Source: Sphingobacterium sp. UBA5670
Lineage (GTDB): Bacteria > Bacteroidota > Bacteroidia > Sphingobacteriales > Sphingobacteriaceae
Direction: 5' to 3'
DNA length: 64,000 bases
Assembly: GCF_002420705.1 (NCBI RefSeq)
Contig: NZ_DIIM01000018.1
Location: forward strand, 33,810 to 97,809
The notes beneath the pieces are model-generated. The model was given only the letters and a program-made list of their open reading frames with translations. It had not been told where the DNA came from and searched no databases. Made by a program: the position numbers and the translations under genes. This document shows, piece after piece, positions 53,958 to 62,785 of the stretch. The stretch's first letter is position 1. The number at the start of each line of letters is the position of its first letter.

Positions 53958-54608
53958 ATGGAAAATAAGGAATTTGTAAGGGAGACCTTGGCATTACCGG
54001 GAGAGGGCAAAAAATTACTTTTACACTCCTGTTGTGCTCCTTGTTCTGGAGAAGTGATGGAAGCACTTATTGCTTCAGATATCGATTTTACGATTTATTT
54101 TTACAATCCCAATATTCATCCCCGCAAAGAATATGATTTACGTAAAGATGAGAACATCAGATTTGCGGAAAAACATAATATCCCATTTATTGACGCGGAT
54201 TACGATGTTGACCATTGGTTTGAACTCGCCAAAGGGATGGAACAAGAACCCGAAAGAGGTATCCGTTGTACCATGTGTTTTGATATGCGGTTTGAAAAAA
54301 CAGCTGAATATGCTGCTGCAAACGGTTTTGATGTGATCTCAAGTTCACTGGGTATCTCTCGCTGGAAAAACATGGAACAGATCAATGACTGTGGTTTACG
54401 TGCGGCCTCCCGCCATGAAGGAATGGAATATTGGACCTTCAATTGGCGCAAGAAAGGCGGTTCGGCGCGTATGCTGGAAGTTTCTAAAAAGGAAAAGTTC
54501 TATATGCAGGAATACTGTGGTTGCGCATATTCGTTACGAGACACGAACAAGTGGCGTATGGCCAATGGGCGCGAAAAGATAGAGTTAGGTAAAAATTATT
54601 ATGAATAA
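53958..54608 (+). CDS. queH: Epoxyqueuosine reductase QueH
   Basis: The frame opens at 53928, but the first ten codons (MSCFLLAHTI) are unlike the family; MENKEFV at 53958 gives 216 aa and the expected N-terminus. LLLHSCCAPCSGEVMEAL holds the Cys-Cys pair plus Cys29 of the metal-binding site, followed by YFYNPNIHPRKEYDLRKDE. RCTMCFDMR and QEYCGCAYSLRD supply the remaining cysteines, and SSLGISRWKN the conserved serine-rich turn. The family reduces epoxyqueuosine to queuosine in tRNA. An AT-rich hairpin lies downstream, before yceD. Confidence 0.92.
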   Translation: MENKEFVRETLALPGEGKKLLLHSCCAPCSGEVMEALIASDIDFTIYFYNPNIHPRKEYDLRKDENIRFAEKHNIPFIDADYDVDHWFELAKGMEQEPERGIRCTMCFDMRFEKTAEYAAANGFDVISSSLGISRWKNMEQINDCGLRAASRHEGMEYWTFNWRKKGGSARMLEVSKKEKFYMQEYCGCAYSLRDTNKWRMANGREKIELGKNYYE

Positions 54609-54683
54609 CTCCTGTTACTGGCATGTATAATGCTTTGGTTAGGAATATTTAAAAAAATATTTCTATCCTAATGATTTTATACA

Positions 54684-54691
54684 TACCTTTG
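54684..54691 (+). promoter_or_regulatory. -7 element before the yceD-rpmF genes
   Basis: TACCTTTG fits TAnnTTTG and lies 19 bp before the GTG start at 54711. An AT-rich hairpin (arms TTAGGA and TCCTAA around 54640-54670) directly precedes it and may terminate queH transcripts. Confidence 0.5.
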
Positions 54692-54710
54692 CAGGCTCAA
54701 ATGCAAGATT

Positions 54711-55247
54711 GTGAAACATCTAAAACAATACAGAATTCCCTTTTCGGGGCTCAACGCTGGAAAGCACAATTTTGAGTTTGACATTAATAAAAAGTTCTTT
54801 GACTGCTACGAACATTCGATTGTAAAAGATGGCAATCTAAAAGCGGAAGTTGAATTGCAAAAACAAGAGAATCTTTTGATTTTGCACTTTGGTATCCAAG
54901 GCGAGATCCAATTGACTTGTGATACCTGCTTAAAAGAGTTTATGTCACCGATTTCAATTCAAGAACGGATATTAGTCAAATTCACGGATGAAGATTGGAC
55001 AGATAACACCGAAGAGGTGTTGATCCTATCCAAAAGCGACCATGAGTTGGATATAGCTGAGTTATTGTACGAATACATCAATTTAGCTGTCCCCTATATC
55101 GTCAAATGTGAAGAGCAGGGACAAGGCATACAATGTGATCCTGAGATGCTTGCCTTATTTACAAGCGAGCCTGATTCAGAGGAACAAAAAGAAGAAGAAA
55201 TTATCGACCCACGTTGGGAAGCATTGAGAAATATTAAAAATAACTAA
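54711..55247 (+). CDS. yceD: YceD/DUF177 family protein
   Basis: 178 aa from a GTG start (no in-frame ATG nearby). It has the DUF177 features: IQLTCDTCLKEFMSPISI near the middle with a Cys-x-x-Cys, DWTDNTEEVLILSKSDHELD followed by DIAELLYEYINLAVPYIVKC, and PDSEEQKEEEIIDPRWEALR at the end, the conserved DPRWxxLxxL-type motif. The family occurs next to rpmF and has been linked to 23S rRNA and L32 accumulation. rpmF follows 14 bp later, as expected, so it is co-transcribed. Confidence 0.9.
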   Translation: MKHLKQYRIPFSGLNAGKHNFEFDINKKFFDCYEHSIVKDGNLKAEVELQKQENLLILHFGIQGEIQLTCDTCLKEFMSPISIQERILVKFTDEDWTDNTEEVLILSKSDHELDIAELLYEYINLAVPYIVKCEEQGQGIQCDPEMLALFTSEPDSEEQKEEEIIDPRWEALRNIKNN

Positions 55248-55261
55248 AACAAGAATACGAG

Positions 55262-55453
55262 ATGGCACATCCAAAACGTAAGACTTCTAAATCAAGAAGA
55301 GACAAAAGAAGAACACATTATAAAGCTGAAGCTCCAAGCTTGACAGTATGTAAAGAAACTGGCGCAGTTCATTTACCTCACCGTGCATATACTGTAGACG
55401 GAAACTTGTACTACAACGGTAAATTGATCATTGAAAATACAGCTGTTGTCTAA
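55262..55453 (+). CDS. rpmF: 50S ribosomal protein L32
   Basis: 63 aa, MAHPKRKTSKSRRDKRRTHY and then LTVCKETGAVHLPHRAY, the normal L32 form for Bacteroidota with a basic N-terminus; only one cysteine is retained, so no zinc finger is likely. It follows yceD by 14 bp. A terminator hairpin (ACATCCCAAA...TTTGGGATGT) separates it from plsX. Confidence 0.97.
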   Translation: MAHPKRKTSKSRRDKRRTHYKAEAPSLTVCKETGAVHLPHRAYTVDGNLYYNGKLIIENTAVV

Positions 55454-55473
55454 GGTAAACCTTTCATAACACC

Positions 55474-55527
55474 AAAACATCCCAAACAAGCACTATTTTA
55501 GAAATTTGCTTTACTTTGGGATGTTTT
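55474..55527 (+). terminator. Terminator between rpmF and plsX
   Basis: AAAACATCCCAAA (55474-55486) pairs with TTTGGGATGTTTT (55515-55527), ending in a T-run. plsX begins 32 bp later. Confidence 0.7.
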
Positions 55528-55559
55528 TTGCGTATTATTGATTTACTAAATAATAACGG

Positions 55560-56498
55560 ATGAAGATTGGTTTAGATATTTTAGGAGGAGATTATGCTCC
55601 TAAAGCAACGATAACAGGTGCTATTGAAGCACAAAAACAGCTTACTGGAGACCAAAAAATAGTCCTTTTTGGTAAAACTGAAGAGACTAAACAATTAATC
55701 AATCAAGCCGGAGGAAATTCATCTGACTTTGAATATGTAGAGGCTCCAGAAGTCATTGCAATGGGTGAACATCCAACCAAAGCAATAACTCAAAAACCCA
55801 ACTCAAGTATTGCGAAGGGATTTGAATATTTGAAAAACAAAGAAATCGACTCATTTGCTTCTGCTGGTAATACCGGTGCCATGCTTGTGGGCTCGATGTT
55901 CAGCGTTAAAGCTATTCCAGGCGTATTGCGCCCTGCGATAGCATCCATTGTTCCCAAATTAAAATCAGGATTCGGAATCTTATTAGACGTCGGCGCTAAT
56001 GCAGACTGTAAACCAGAGATGTTGAACCAATTTGCAATCTTGGGAAGTGTCTTTGCCGAACATGTGTTTAATGTATCCAACCCTAAAGTGGGATTATTGA
56101 ATATCGGAGAAGAAGAAGAAAAAGGAAACATCCTAACAACCTCTACCTACCCCCTACTTAAAGCCAACGACAAGATTAACTTTATTGGAAATGCAGAAGG
56201 CCGTGACCTATTTACCGACCATGCCGACGTTTACGTCTGTGATGGATTTACAGGCAACGTCGTCTTGAAACTTGCAGAATCATTTTATGTAGTGACGTTG
56301 AAAAAAGGTTTTAAAGATGATTTCTTCGACCGATTCAACTACGAGCAGTACGGCGGTAGCCCCATCTTGGGAGTTAATGCTCCTGTCATTATTGGCCACG
56401 GTATTTCGACACCTGAGGCCATTAAAAATATGGTTTTATTTTCAAGAGATATGATCGAGTCTAAGTTCATTGACAGCATCAGATCTATTTTCAATTAG
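55560..56498 (+). CDS. plsX: Phosphate acyltransferase PlsX
   Basis: 312 aa, close to the family norm of about 310-340. The N-terminus MKIGLDILGGDYAPKATITG holds the characteristic GGDxAP motif. Later segments include SSIAKGFEYLKN, ASAGNTGAMLVGSMF and CDGFTGNVVLKLAE, all typical of PlsX. The enzyme makes acyl-phosphate from acyl-ACP, the first step of phospholipid synthesis through PlsY. fabH follows 7 bp after its stop. It is preceded by the rpmF terminator, so some independent transcription is likely. Confidence 0.96.
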   Translation: MKIGLDILGGDYAPKATITGAIEAQKQLTGDQKIVLFGKTEETKQLINQAGGNSSDFEYVEAPEVIAMGEHPTKAITQKPNSSIAKGFEYLKNKEIDSFASAGNTGAMLVGSMFSVKAIPGVLRPAIASIVPKLKSGFGILLDVGANADCKPEMLNQFAILGSVFAEHVFNVSNPKVGLLNIGEEEEKGNILTTSTYPLLKANDKINFIGNAEGRDLFTDHADVYVCDGFTGNVVLKLAESFYVVTLKKGFKDDFFDRFNYEQYGGSPILGVNAPVIIGHGISTPEAIKNMVLFSRDMIESKFIDSIRSIFN

Positions 56499-56505
56499 AA
56501 TATTT

Positions 56506-57495
56506 ATGTCAAAGATTCACGCCGCAATCACGGCTGTAAATGGTTACGTTCCGGATTACATCCTTACCAACAAAGAATTGGAAACAATGGTCGACACCAA
56601 CGACGAATGGATTGTTTCCAGAACGGGAATCAAAGAGAGACGCATCTTAAAAGGTGAAGGGCTTGCTACTTCAGATCTTGCTGTACCTGCTGTTCAAGGT
56701 TTATTGAAAAAAAGAGGTATAGCTGCTACAGATATTGACCTTATCATCTTTTGTACCAGTACACCAGATATGCTATTCCCTGCCACGGCAAATATTCTGG
56801 CCGATAAAATCGGAGCAACCAATGCTTGGGGATTTGATCTTCAAGCGGCCTGTTCAGGTTTCTTATTCGGTCTAAATACGGGAACACAATTTATCACTGC
56901 TGGCACACACAAGAAAGTCCTTGTTATCGGTGCAGATAAAATGTCTTCGGTAATCAATTATCAAGACCGTAACACCTGCATCCTATTTGGCGATGGTTGT
57001 GGTTGTGTACTATTGGAACCGAATGAAGAAGGAATGGGTATTCAAGATGCTATTTTAAAAACTGATGGTTCAGGAGGCCAGTTTTTGAATATCAAAGGTG
57101 GAGGTTCACTCAATCCGGCGTCACATGCAACTGTAGATGCAGGATTACACTACGCCTATCAAGAGGGTCGTACGGTGTTTAAATTTGCAGTAACCAATAT
57201 GGCAGATGTAGCTCATGAGGTTATGGTCAAAAATAACTTGAAATCAGAAGATATCGCTTGGTTGGTACCTCATCAGGCCAACAAACGTATTATTGATGCA
57301 ACTGCAGAACGCGTAGGGCTTCCAGAAGAGAAGGTCATGGTAAACATTCAAAAATATGGAAATACGACTAGTGGTACGATTCCTTTATGTCTATGGGAAT
57401 GGGAATCGCAATTGAAAAAAGGGGATAATCTTATCCTTGCTGCTTTTGGCGGTGGTTTCACTTGGGGATCCATCTATTTAAAATGGGCGTATTAA
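56506..57495 (+). CDS. fabH: Beta-ketoacyl-ACP synthase III FabH
   Basis: The frame is open from 56470, overlapping plsX, but MSKIHAAITAVNGYVPDYIL at 56506 matches the family N-terminus, giving 329 aa. The catalytic triad is visible: Cys116 in LQAACSGFLFGL, His256 in VPHQANKRI and Asn286 in YGNTTSGTIPL. FabH condenses acetyl-CoA with malonyl-ACP to start fatty acid synthesis. It lies between plsX and the acetyl-CoA carboxylase genes accB and accC, a compact lipid-synthesis cluster. Confidence 0.97.
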   Translation: MSKIHAAITAVNGYVPDYILTNKELETMVDTNDEWIVSRTGIKERRILKGEGLATSDLAVPAVQGLLKKRGIAATDIDLIIFCTSTPDMLFPATANILADKIGATNAWGFDLQAACSGFLFGLNTGTQFITAGTHKKVLVIGADKMSSVINYQDRNTCILFGDGCGCVLLEPNEEGMGIQDAILKTDGSGGQFLNIKGGGSLNPASHATVDAGLHYAYQEGRTVFKFAVTNMADVAHEVMVKNNLKSEDIAWLVPHQANKRIIDATAERVGLPEEKVMVNIQKYGNTTSGTIPLCLWEWESQLKKGDNLILAAFGGGFTWGSIYLKWAY

Positions 57496-57528
57496 TTGTC
57501 CATTTTATGGTATAATTTATTACTTTTG
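57496..57528 (+). promoter_or_regulatory. Vegetative promoter of accB-accC
   Basis: TTG (57496-57498) and TACTTTTG (57521-57528) are separated by 22 bp, fitting the Bacteroidota -33/-7 pattern. The -7 lies 41 bp before the accB start. It would separate acc expression from fabH. Confidence 0.55.
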
Positions 57529-57569
57529 ACAGTTAGAATTTTTTAGAAACAAACAAAACCTAGAATACT

Positions 57570-58049
57570 ATGGGTATGGATATCAAACAAATTCAGGACT
57601 TGATTAAATTCGTTTCAAAATCAGGTGTGAATGAAGTCTCAATTGAAGAGCAAGATTTTAAAATTACAATAAAAACAAATCAAGAGCCTACGTACGTTAC
57701 AGCTACTGTTCCTGCTGTTGCTCCAGTTGCGGCTCCTCAAGTTGCACAAGCAGCGGCACCAGCGCCTGTAGCTAGCCCTGCAGCGCCAGCAGCAAATGCT
57801 GATGCAAACTTGATAACAATCAAATCACCAATGATCGGTACATTCTACCGCTCAGCTGGACCTGGTAAACCATCTTTCGTTAATATTGGAGATGATATCA
57901 ATACCGGTTCTGTATTATGTATCGTTGAAGCAATGAAATTATTCAACGAAATTGAATCTGAAGTTTCAGGTAAAATCGTTAAGATTTTGGTAGAAGATGC
58001 TCAACCTGTTGAGTTCGACCAACCATTATTCTTAGTTGAGCCTAAGTAA
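57570..58049 (+). CDS. accB: Acetyl-CoA carboxylase biotin carboxyl carrier protein
   Basis: 159 aa. The N-terminus MGMDIKQIQDLIKFVSKSGV leads to an Ala/Pro/Val-rich flexible linker (about residues 48-78), then the biotinyl domain starting ITIKSPMIGTFYRSAGPGKP. The biotin-accepting lysine is Lys123 in VEAMKLFNEI. An alternative start at the third codon (MDIKQIQ) is possible. accC follows after a hairpin. Confidence 0.97.
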   Translation: MGMDIKQIQDLIKFVSKSGVNEVSIEEQDFKITIKTNQEPTYVTATVPAVAPVAAPQVAQAAAPAPVASPAAPAANADANLITIKSPMIGTFYRSAGPGKPSFVNIGDDINTGSVLCIVEAMKLFNEIESEVSGKIVKILVEDAQPVEFDQPLFLVEPK

Positions 58050-58072
58050 TTTACAATTACGTAAATGAATAC

Positions 58073-58100
58073 ATGTAGCCTCCAAAGGGCTACATTTTTT
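58073..58100 (+). terminator. Hairpin between accB and accC
   Basis: ATGTAGCC (58073-58080) pairs with GGCTACAT (58088-58095) with a 7-nt loop, followed by TTTTT. It would terminate or attenuate transcription before accC, 22 bp ahead of its ATG, so accB may be made in excess of accC. Confidence 0.65.
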
Positions 58101-58122
58101 GCAAACTTCATAATTCAAGACA

Positions 58123-59478
58123 ATGTTCAAAAAAATATTAATTGCAAATAGAGGCGAGATTGCCCTGCGCATTATCCGTACCTGTCGTGAAATGGGTATC
58201 AAGAGTGTTGCTGTATATTCTACTGCTGACCGAGATAGCTTACACGTAAGATTTGCGGATGAAGCAGTTTGTATTGGTCCCCCTCCGAGCAGAGACTCTT
58301 ACTTAAACATTCCTAATATTATTTCTGCGGCTGAATTGACAAACGCAGACGCGATTCACCCAGGGTATGGCTTTTTATCGGAAAATGCACGATTCTCAGC
58401 AATCTGTGCAGAATATGGTATTAAATTTATTGGTGCGACTGCAGAGCAAATCGAGAAGATGGGCGATAAATCCCGCGCGAAGGATACCATGAAAAAAGCA
58501 GGTGTTCCTACTGTTCCGGGATCCGATGGCTTGATCTCAAACGTAAAAGAAGGTATTACATTAGCGAATGAAATAGGCTATCCTGTTATCATCAAAGCAA
58601 CTGCTGGGGGCGGTGGCCGTGGTATGCGTATTATCTGGAAAGATGAAGAATTCGAACCGGCTTGGGATTCAGCGCGTGTTGAGTCTGCTGCAGCTTTTGG
58701 AAACGATGGAATCTACCTTGAAAAATACGTAGAAGAACCGCGTCACATCGAATTCCAGATTGTCGGTGATCAATTCGGTACGGTATGTCACTTATCTGAA
58801 CGTGATTGTTCTATCCAACGTCGTCACCAAAAATTGATTGAAGAGTCTCCATCACCTTTTATGACTCCCGAATTGAGAGCTGAAATGGGAGAAGCTGCTG
58901 TCAAAGGTGCTAAAGCGGTGAACTATGAAGGTGCAGGTACAATCGAATTTTTGGTTGACAAACACCGTAATTTCTACTTCATGGAAATGAATACTCGTAT
59001 CCAGGTAGAACACCCGGTAACGGAAGAAGTCATCAACTTCGATTTGATCAAAGAACAAATTAAAGTTGCCGCAGGAATTCCAATCTCTGGTAAAAACTAT
59101 GAACCAGAAATGCATGCGATTGAATGTCGTATCAATGCGGAAGACCCTTTCAACAATTTCCGTCCATCACCAGGTAAAATCACCAATTTCCACTCTCCAG
59201 GTGGACATGGTGTACGTGTAGATACACACGTTTATTCAGGCTATTCAATTCCGCCTAACTATGACTCCATGATTGCTAAGTTGATCACTGTTGCCCAAAC
59301 ACGTGAGGAAGCAATTTGCACCATGGAACGTGCATTAAGCGAATTCGTCATTGAAGGGATCAAAACAACCATTCCTTTGCACTTGAGATTGATGCGTGAC
59401 CCTAACTTTAGAGCCGGCAATTTCACGACAAAGTTTATGGAAACTTTCGACCTAACTGAATATCCAGTAGAAGATTAA
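58123..59478 (+). CDS. accC: Acetyl-CoA carboxylase biotin carboxylase subunit
   Basis: 451 aa, the usual length. MFKKILIANRGEIALRIIRT opens the biotin carboxylase N-domain, followed by the HPGYGFLSENARF motif. The ATP-grasp glycine loop is KATAGGGGRGMRI, and EMNTRIQVEHPVTEEV contains the metal- and bicarbonate-binding residues. It carboxylates the biotin on AccB. A terminator follows at 59502. Confidence 0.98.
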   Translation: MFKKILIANRGEIALRIIRTCREMGIKSVAVYSTADRDSLHVRFADEAVCIGPPPSRDSYLNIPNIISAAELTNADAIHPGYGFLSENARFSAICAEYGIKFIGATAEQIEKMGDKSRAKDTMKKAGVPTVPGSDGLISNVKEGITLANEIGYPVIIKATAGGGGRGMRIIWKDEEFEPAWDSARVESAAAFGNDGIYLEKYVEEPRHIEFQIVGDQFGTVCHLSERDCSIQRRHQKLIEESPSPFMTPELRAEMGEAAVKGAKAVNYEGAGTIEFLVDKHRNFYFMEMNTRIQVEHPVTEEVINFDLIKEQIKVAAGIPISGKNYEPEMHAIECRINAEDPFNNFRPSPGKITNFHSPGGHGVRVDTHVYSGYSIPPNYDSMIAKLITVAQTREEAICTMERALSEFVIEGIKTTIPLHLRLMRDPNFRAGNFTTKFMETFDLTEYPVED

Positions 59479-59501
59479 ATAAAATTATCTTTACATACAT
59501 A

Positions 59502-59537
59502 AAAAATACCATTCTTTACAATAAGAATGGTATTTTT
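59502..59537 (+). terminator. Intrinsic terminator after accC
   Basis: AAAAATACCATTCTT (59502-59516) pairs with AAGAATGGTATTTTT (59523-59537) around a 6-nt loop. It ends the accBC unit; tatC begins 17 bp later. Confidence 0.8.
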
Positions 59538-59554
59538 GTTTCCAAACAATTTTT

Positions 59555-60415
59555 ATGAGTACACCTAATTCGAAAGATCTAATACAAGCTATTAAAGATA
59601 AAGGGAAAAATATAGAAGCAGAAATGTCCTTTTTTGACCACCTAGAGGTCTTAAGATGGCATCTCGTCCGTTCAGCAATTGCGATCTGTATCTTTGCAGG
59701 TATTGCTTTTACATTTTACGATTTCGTATTCAACGACATCATCATGGGGCCTAAAAATCTAAATTTTTGGACTTATCGCATGATGTGTAAGGCAGCAGAT
59801 GCTTTCAATTTAGCGGACTTCTGTGTAAAGAAAATTCCATTTAATATCATCAATACCGAATTAGCAGGACAATTCATGCTTCAGATAAACTCCTGTTTAT
59901 TAATGGCCTTGATGATGGGCTTTCCTTACCTTCTTTTTGAAATCTGGTTGTTTGTAAAACCTGCATTGACAGATGTAGAAAGACGGTCTGCACGAGGATT
60001 TGTTTTTTACTCTTCTCTATTGTTTATTTTAGGAGCACTCTTCGGATACTACATCGTTGTACCATTATCCATCAATTTTCTGGCAAATGTATCCTTAAGT
60101 GATGAAATTGTCAACCAGATTACTATTGATAACTATCTTTCTACGATAGCGACGTTAACATTGGGCTGCGGAATCGTTTTCCTGCTCCCGATATTGGTAT
60201 TTATCCTCTCTAAAATAGGCATCATGACACCTGAATTTATGCGGGCTAGCCGTCGATATGCAACCGTAATTATTCTAGTGATAGCAGCGGTCATTACCCC
60301 ATCTGCAGATATTATCACGATGTTGACAGTTGCAGCACCGATGTTCTTATTATACGAAATAAGCATTATGGTTTCGGCCGATGTCAAAAGAAAAAAATTA
60401 GCACAAGAAAAATAA
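59555..60415 (+). CDS. tatC: Twin-arginine translocase TatC
   Basis: 286 aa with six predicted membrane segments. The N-terminal MSFFDHLEVLRWHLVRSAIA carries the conserved HLxELR-like region, here HLEVLR with Glu kept. GFPYLLFEIWLFVKPALT matches the family loop. The protein has the typical insert between the first two membrane segments for Bacteroidota (about residues 60-105). TatC recognises twin-arginine signal peptides with TatA/B, which are not in the window. It is followed by rpiB at 12 bp, so co-transcription is likely. Confidence 0.95.
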   Translation: MSTPNSKDLIQAIKDKGKNIEAEMSFFDHLEVLRWHLVRSAIAICIFAGIAFTFYDFVFNDIIMGPKNLNFWTYRMMCKAADAFNLADFCVKKIPFNIINTELAGQFMLQINSCLLMALMMGFPYLLFEIWLFVKPALTDVERRSARGFVFYSSLLFILGALFGYYIVVPLSINFLANVSLSDEIVNQITIDNYLSTIATLTLGCGIVFLLPILVFILSKIGIMTPEFMRASRRYATVIILVIAAVITPSADIITMLTVAAPMFLLYEISIMVSADVKRKKLAQEK

Positions 60416-60427
60416 AATAACAATAAA

Positions 60428-60874
60428 ATGAGCAGCGTAAAGAAAATTGCGATTGGAAGTGACCATGCTGGTTTTGAATACAAAACAGCTTTGGTAAGTT
60501 TTCTAAATGAACTGGGTTATGAAGTAACGGATTTTGGAACAAACTCTCCAGATTCAGTTGACTATCCAGATTTCGCACACCCAGTTGCATCAGCGGTAGA
60601 AAACAAAGCAGCTGATGCCGGAGTCTTAATTTGTGGAAGTGCAAATGGTGTTGCTATCACAGCCAATAAACACCAAAATATCCGTGCTGCTATCTGTTGG
60701 TTGGAGGAAATTTCGGCTTTAGCCCGTCAACATAACGATGCGAACGTCGTATGTATACCTGCACGTTTTATCGACCTTGACCTTGCTAAAAAGATCGTCA
60801 ACACATTTATGAACACGGAATTCGAAGGTGGACGTCACGCTAACCGCGTAAACAAAATAGCTTGTAGCTGTTAG
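60428..60874 (+). CDS. rpiB: Ribose 5-phosphate isomerase B
   Basis: 148 aa. KIAIGSDHAGFEYKTALVSF is the RpiB/LacA N-terminus with the phosphate- and proton-handling Asp-His. SPDSVDYPDFAHPVASAV and GVLICGSANGVAITANKH follow, the latter with the catalytic cysteine and the Ser/Asn binding loop. It interconverts ribose 5-phosphate and ribulose 5-phosphate in the pentose phosphate pathway. A strong terminator follows at 60895. Confidence 0.96.
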   Translation: MSSVKKIAIGSDHAGFEYKTALVSFLNELGYEVTDFGTNSPDSVDYPDFAHPVASAVENKAADAGVLICGSANGVAITANKHQNIRAAICWLEEISALARQHNDANVVCIPARFIDLDLAKKIVNTFMNTEFEGGRHANRVNKIACSC

Positions 60875-60894
60875 GTAAATTAACATATTTTAAG

Positions 60895-60938
60895 AAGCGG
60901 ATGAAAAGCAAATTACACTTTTCATCCGCTTTTTTTTA
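60895..60938 (+). terminator. Intrinsic terminator after rpiB
   Basis: AAGCGGATGAAAAG (60895-60908) pairs perfectly with CTTTTCATCCGCTT (60918-60931) and is followed by a T-run. Confidence 0.88.
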
Positions 60939-61054
60939 TATATTGTGCAGATACTGACACCTGTTACATCAATCAAGGAGATGATACTCGGTTGATCGGG
61001 TCAATTAGAATTACAAAATAAGGTGCAGAAAGTCGCACTAGTAAAAAATAAACA

Positions 61055-62629
61055 ATGAAGAAAATATACAACCTGCTTTGGATAGCATGCTCTCTCATGA
61101 GCTGTGCAAACGCACAGGACATAAACAATAAATATGCGGATGAAATCACGGTAGAATCTACACAGAAGCATCTGCGTACTTTAGCTTCTGTCGATTTTGA
61201 AGGCCGAGGAACGGGCCAAAAAGGCGGACGTCTGGCAGCAGAATATATTGCCAATGAATTTAAAAAATATGGACTTAGTGCACCTGTCAATGGGTCCTAT
61301 TTCCAACCCCTGCAACTAATTCGCAACAGCTTTAAAGTAAAGCAGTTTAGTATTAACGATAGACCCTTCCAGCATGGGAAGGACATCTTTGTCATTGGCA
61401 ACAATGAAAACAAGTTCTTCGAAAGCAATGAAATTGTGTTTATTGGTTATGGCATAGATGATCCCAAGTATTCGGATATCTCAGGCATGGATCTTCACAA
61501 TAAGATTGTTATGCTGATCAATGAGAATGAACCAACAGATGAGAAAGGGAATTCATGGATTACCAGCAAAAAGACTGCTTCGGACTGGGCAACAACCCGA
61601 AATAAAAAAGTCAAAGAGATCCTTAAACACAGTCCCAAAATGATACTGGCGATCAATAGTCAGCTATCCCAACTTTTAGAGGATGCTGGAGACCGTGCTA
61701 CTGAGGGTCGCTATAATTTGGCGGTGGACCAACCTGCGCCAGAGAAGTCTGCGATGATTCCCGTAGTCAACATTACAGATCATGCTGCGAACTATATTCT
61801 AAACCTTGCGAGAACTAGCCTTGCTGCTGTTGTCTCAAAAATAAATCGTTCAGGACAACCTAATTCCTTTGTAATTCCAACAAATTTCAAGGCTGAGTTT
61901 GGCACCAATGCAGCTCCTTTAGCTGATCCAAATATTCTTGGCTACCTGGAAGGAACGGATAAGAAGGATGAAATTGTAGTGATTGGAGGCCATTATGACC
62001 ATGATGGAATAGATTCAAAAGGAAATATCTTTTTTGGCGCTGATGACAATGCCTCCGGTACTACAGCGGTACTTGAACTAGCACGGGCCTTCTCGAGTGC
62101 AAAAGCCGCTGGAAATGGGCCGAGACGGAGCATTCTGTTTATCACATATGCTGCAGAAGAAAAAGGCTTATTAGGTTCCAAGTTTTATACGGAAAATCCA
62201 ATATTTCCATTGAAAAATACCGTTGCTTGCATTAATATTGATATGATCGGTCGTGTTGATGACAAGCATCTCAAAGGCAATCACGATTATATCCATGCGA
62301 TTGGTTCAGATAAATTGAGCTCGGAATTATATCAGATCAATAAAAATGAGAATGAAAAACATACGAAACTGGAGATTGACTATATGTATGACAATCCAAA
62401 AGATCCTATGCGCCTGTACTACCGCTCAGATCATTACAACTTTGCAAAGAAAGGTATACCATCTGTATTTTATTTTTCGGGGCTACATCCAGACTACCAC
62501 ACGCCTGCGGATACCTATGATAAAATAGACTTTCCATTGATGGTAAAGCGTGAAAAGCTTGCATTTTACACAGCATGGCAAATTGCCAATCGGGAAAATC
62601 GCCTGGCTGTCGACAGCAGCAAAGAATAA
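61055..62629 (+). CDS. M28-family zinc aminopeptidase, exported
   Basis: 524 aa. The N-terminus MKKIYNLLWIACSLMSCANA has a signal peptide; Cys17 in LMSC may be a lipidation site, otherwise cleavage after ANA is likely. Metal-binding motifs of the M28 family are present: GGHYDHDG (near 313), FGADDNASGT, YAAEEKGLLGS with the general-base Glu pair, INIDMIGRVD, and a final His in HPDYHTPADTYDKID. A PA-like insert lies between the N-terminus and the catalytic part (roughly residues 100-260). It would release amino acids from peptides in the periplasm or at the surface. Substrate not deducible. Confidence 0.92.
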   Translation: MKKIYNLLWIACSLMSCANAQDINNKYADEITVESTQKHLRTLASVDFEGRGTGQKGGRLAAEYIANEFKKYGLSAPVNGSYFQPLQLIRNSFKVKQFSINDRPFQHGKDIFVIGNNENKFFESNEIVFIGYGIDDPKYSDISGMDLHNKIVMLINENEPTDEKGNSWITSKKTASDWATTRNKKVKEILKHSPKMILAINSQLSQLLEDAGDRATEGRYNLAVDQPAPEKSAMIPVVNITDHAANYILNLARTSLAAVVSKINRSGQPNSFVIPTNFKAEFGTNAAPLADPNILGYLEGTDKKDEIVVIGGHYDHDGIDSKGNIFFGADDNASGTTAVLELARAFSSAKAAGNGPRRSILFITYAAEEKGLLGSKFYTENPIFPLKNTVACINIDMIGRVDDKHLKGNHDYIHAIGSDKLSSELYQINKNENEKHTKLEIDYMYDNPKDPMRLYYRSDHYNFAKKGIPSVFYFSGLHPDYHTPADTYDKIDFPLMVKREKLAFYTAWQIANRENRLAVDSSKE

Positions 62630-62671
62630 GCGCAAACTATCGTCTGCTGTAAGGATGATTTTATAGCACAT

Positions 62672-62709
62672 AAAAAAAGCAAGTAAATGATTGTTTACTT
62701 GCTTTTTTT
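62672..62709 (+). terminator. Intrinsic terminator after the M28 peptidase gene
   Basis: AAAAAAGCAAGTAAA pairs with TTTACTTGCTTTTTT (right arm 62694-62709) around a short loop. The A-run and T-run make it usable in both directions. Confidence 0.82.
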
Positions 62710-62785
62710 ATGCGGTAAAACGACCTGCAGAATAAACCTTTTGTCCACAATTATTGTTATCTTTAATAAAAAACAAGTATAATTT

